37,439 bases of DNA from a virus. Under the pieces are notes generated by a model. That model did no database searches and was not told the origin of the DNA. It was given only the letters and a program-made list of their open reading frames with translations. The stretch is from positions 1-37,439 of IMG/VR virus record IMGVR_UViG_3300042525_000201; one strand, 5' to 3'. The position numbers and the translations under genes were made by a program. How positions within the stretch are numbered: position 1 is the stretch's first letter; every line of letters begins with the position of its first letter. This document shows, piece after piece, positions 37,313 to 37,439 of this stretch.

Positions 37313-37439
37313 TGATATAGAAGCATCTATCTCACAATCCAAAGGCGTATCACTAGCCCCTTATTACTACAGATACAACTACACCTATAAGCCTTTATAT
37401 ATTTATATATATGTAAGGGCTTTACCAATGATTGGAACT
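37313..37439. repeat. Terminal direct repeat, right copy
   Basis: Exact second copy of bases 1-127. It should be counted once when the genome is circularised. Everything said about the left copy applies here. Confidence 0.95.

Noticed and set aside
37242-37439. Frame of 71 codons spanning the circular junction (37242-37312 then 1-145), beginning MEKGRDISLCNPYG.
   Set aside because: No ribosome site precedes the ATG, the frame covers the inverted repeats and AT-rich tract, and its second half is low-complexity Tyr/Ile. It is more likely chance openness.
1-37439. Search by eye for tRNA genes, integrase, attachment sites and lysogeny repressor.
   Set aside because: Nothing with tRNA-like cloverleaf, tyrosine or serine integrase motifs, or CI-type repressor was seen, so no temperate lifestyle is claimed.

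Overview
This window reads as one complete genome of a tailed phage with a short (podovirus-type) tail. The first 127 bases recur exactly as the last 127 (1-127 = 37313-37439), so the contig closes on itself and the unique length is 37312 bp. Visible hallmarks are a large terminase, a portal, scaffold-like proteins, a capsid protein, a P22 gp4/gp10-like connector and tail set, fibre and adhesin proteins, long virion-interior proteins, and a holin with a GH24 lysozyme. Shine-Dalgarno sites before most genes, sigma70-like promoters and the lysozyme/holin pair point to a Gram-negative bacterial host. The glycine-rich adhesin, the 2OG-Fe(II) oxygenase and the small tail-associated proteins next to it resemble those of aquatic podoviruses. 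This suggests a freshwater or marine proteobacterial host, but that is inference. There is no integrase, no CI-type repressor and no tRNA gene.

Left arm (1-8422, rightward except one gene): about 24 short, tightly overlapping early genes. They include a 238-aa cysteine-rich protein of unknown function and a recombination block made of a YqaJ-type exonuclease, a RecT/Red-beta-like annealing protein and a small protein with an SSB-like acidic tail. A NrdR-type zinc ribbon, two small helix-turn-helix/winged-helix proteins and a PD-(D/E)XK nuclease follow. A leftward HNH endonuclease gene (3228-3683) and a structured 524-bp gene-free stretch (3684-4207) interrupt the arm. A rightward intrinsic terminator at 8513-8540 ends it.

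Right arm (8520-37018, all leftward): reading in the direction of transcription from 37018 come three small genes, the large terminase, a helix-turn-helix protein, a zinc-ribbon protein, the portal and two tiny genes. A strong-looking promoter with overlapping inverted repeats (32054-32087) precedes the scaffold and capsid genes. Then follow head decoration and completion proteins, connector, tail nozzle, fibre cluster, glycine-rich adhesin, oxygenase, four long virion-interior proteins, many small membrane or basic proteins, holin and lysozyme.

The two arms diverge from a gene-poor region of about 0.45 kb spanning the circular junction (37019-37312 plus 1-210). It is rich in inverted repeats, GATATATC motifs and an AT-rich tract, and is the best candidate for an origin or control region. 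No DNA polymerase, primase, helicase or RNA polymerase gene is visible, so replication and transcription probably use host enzymes plus the phage recombination proteins.
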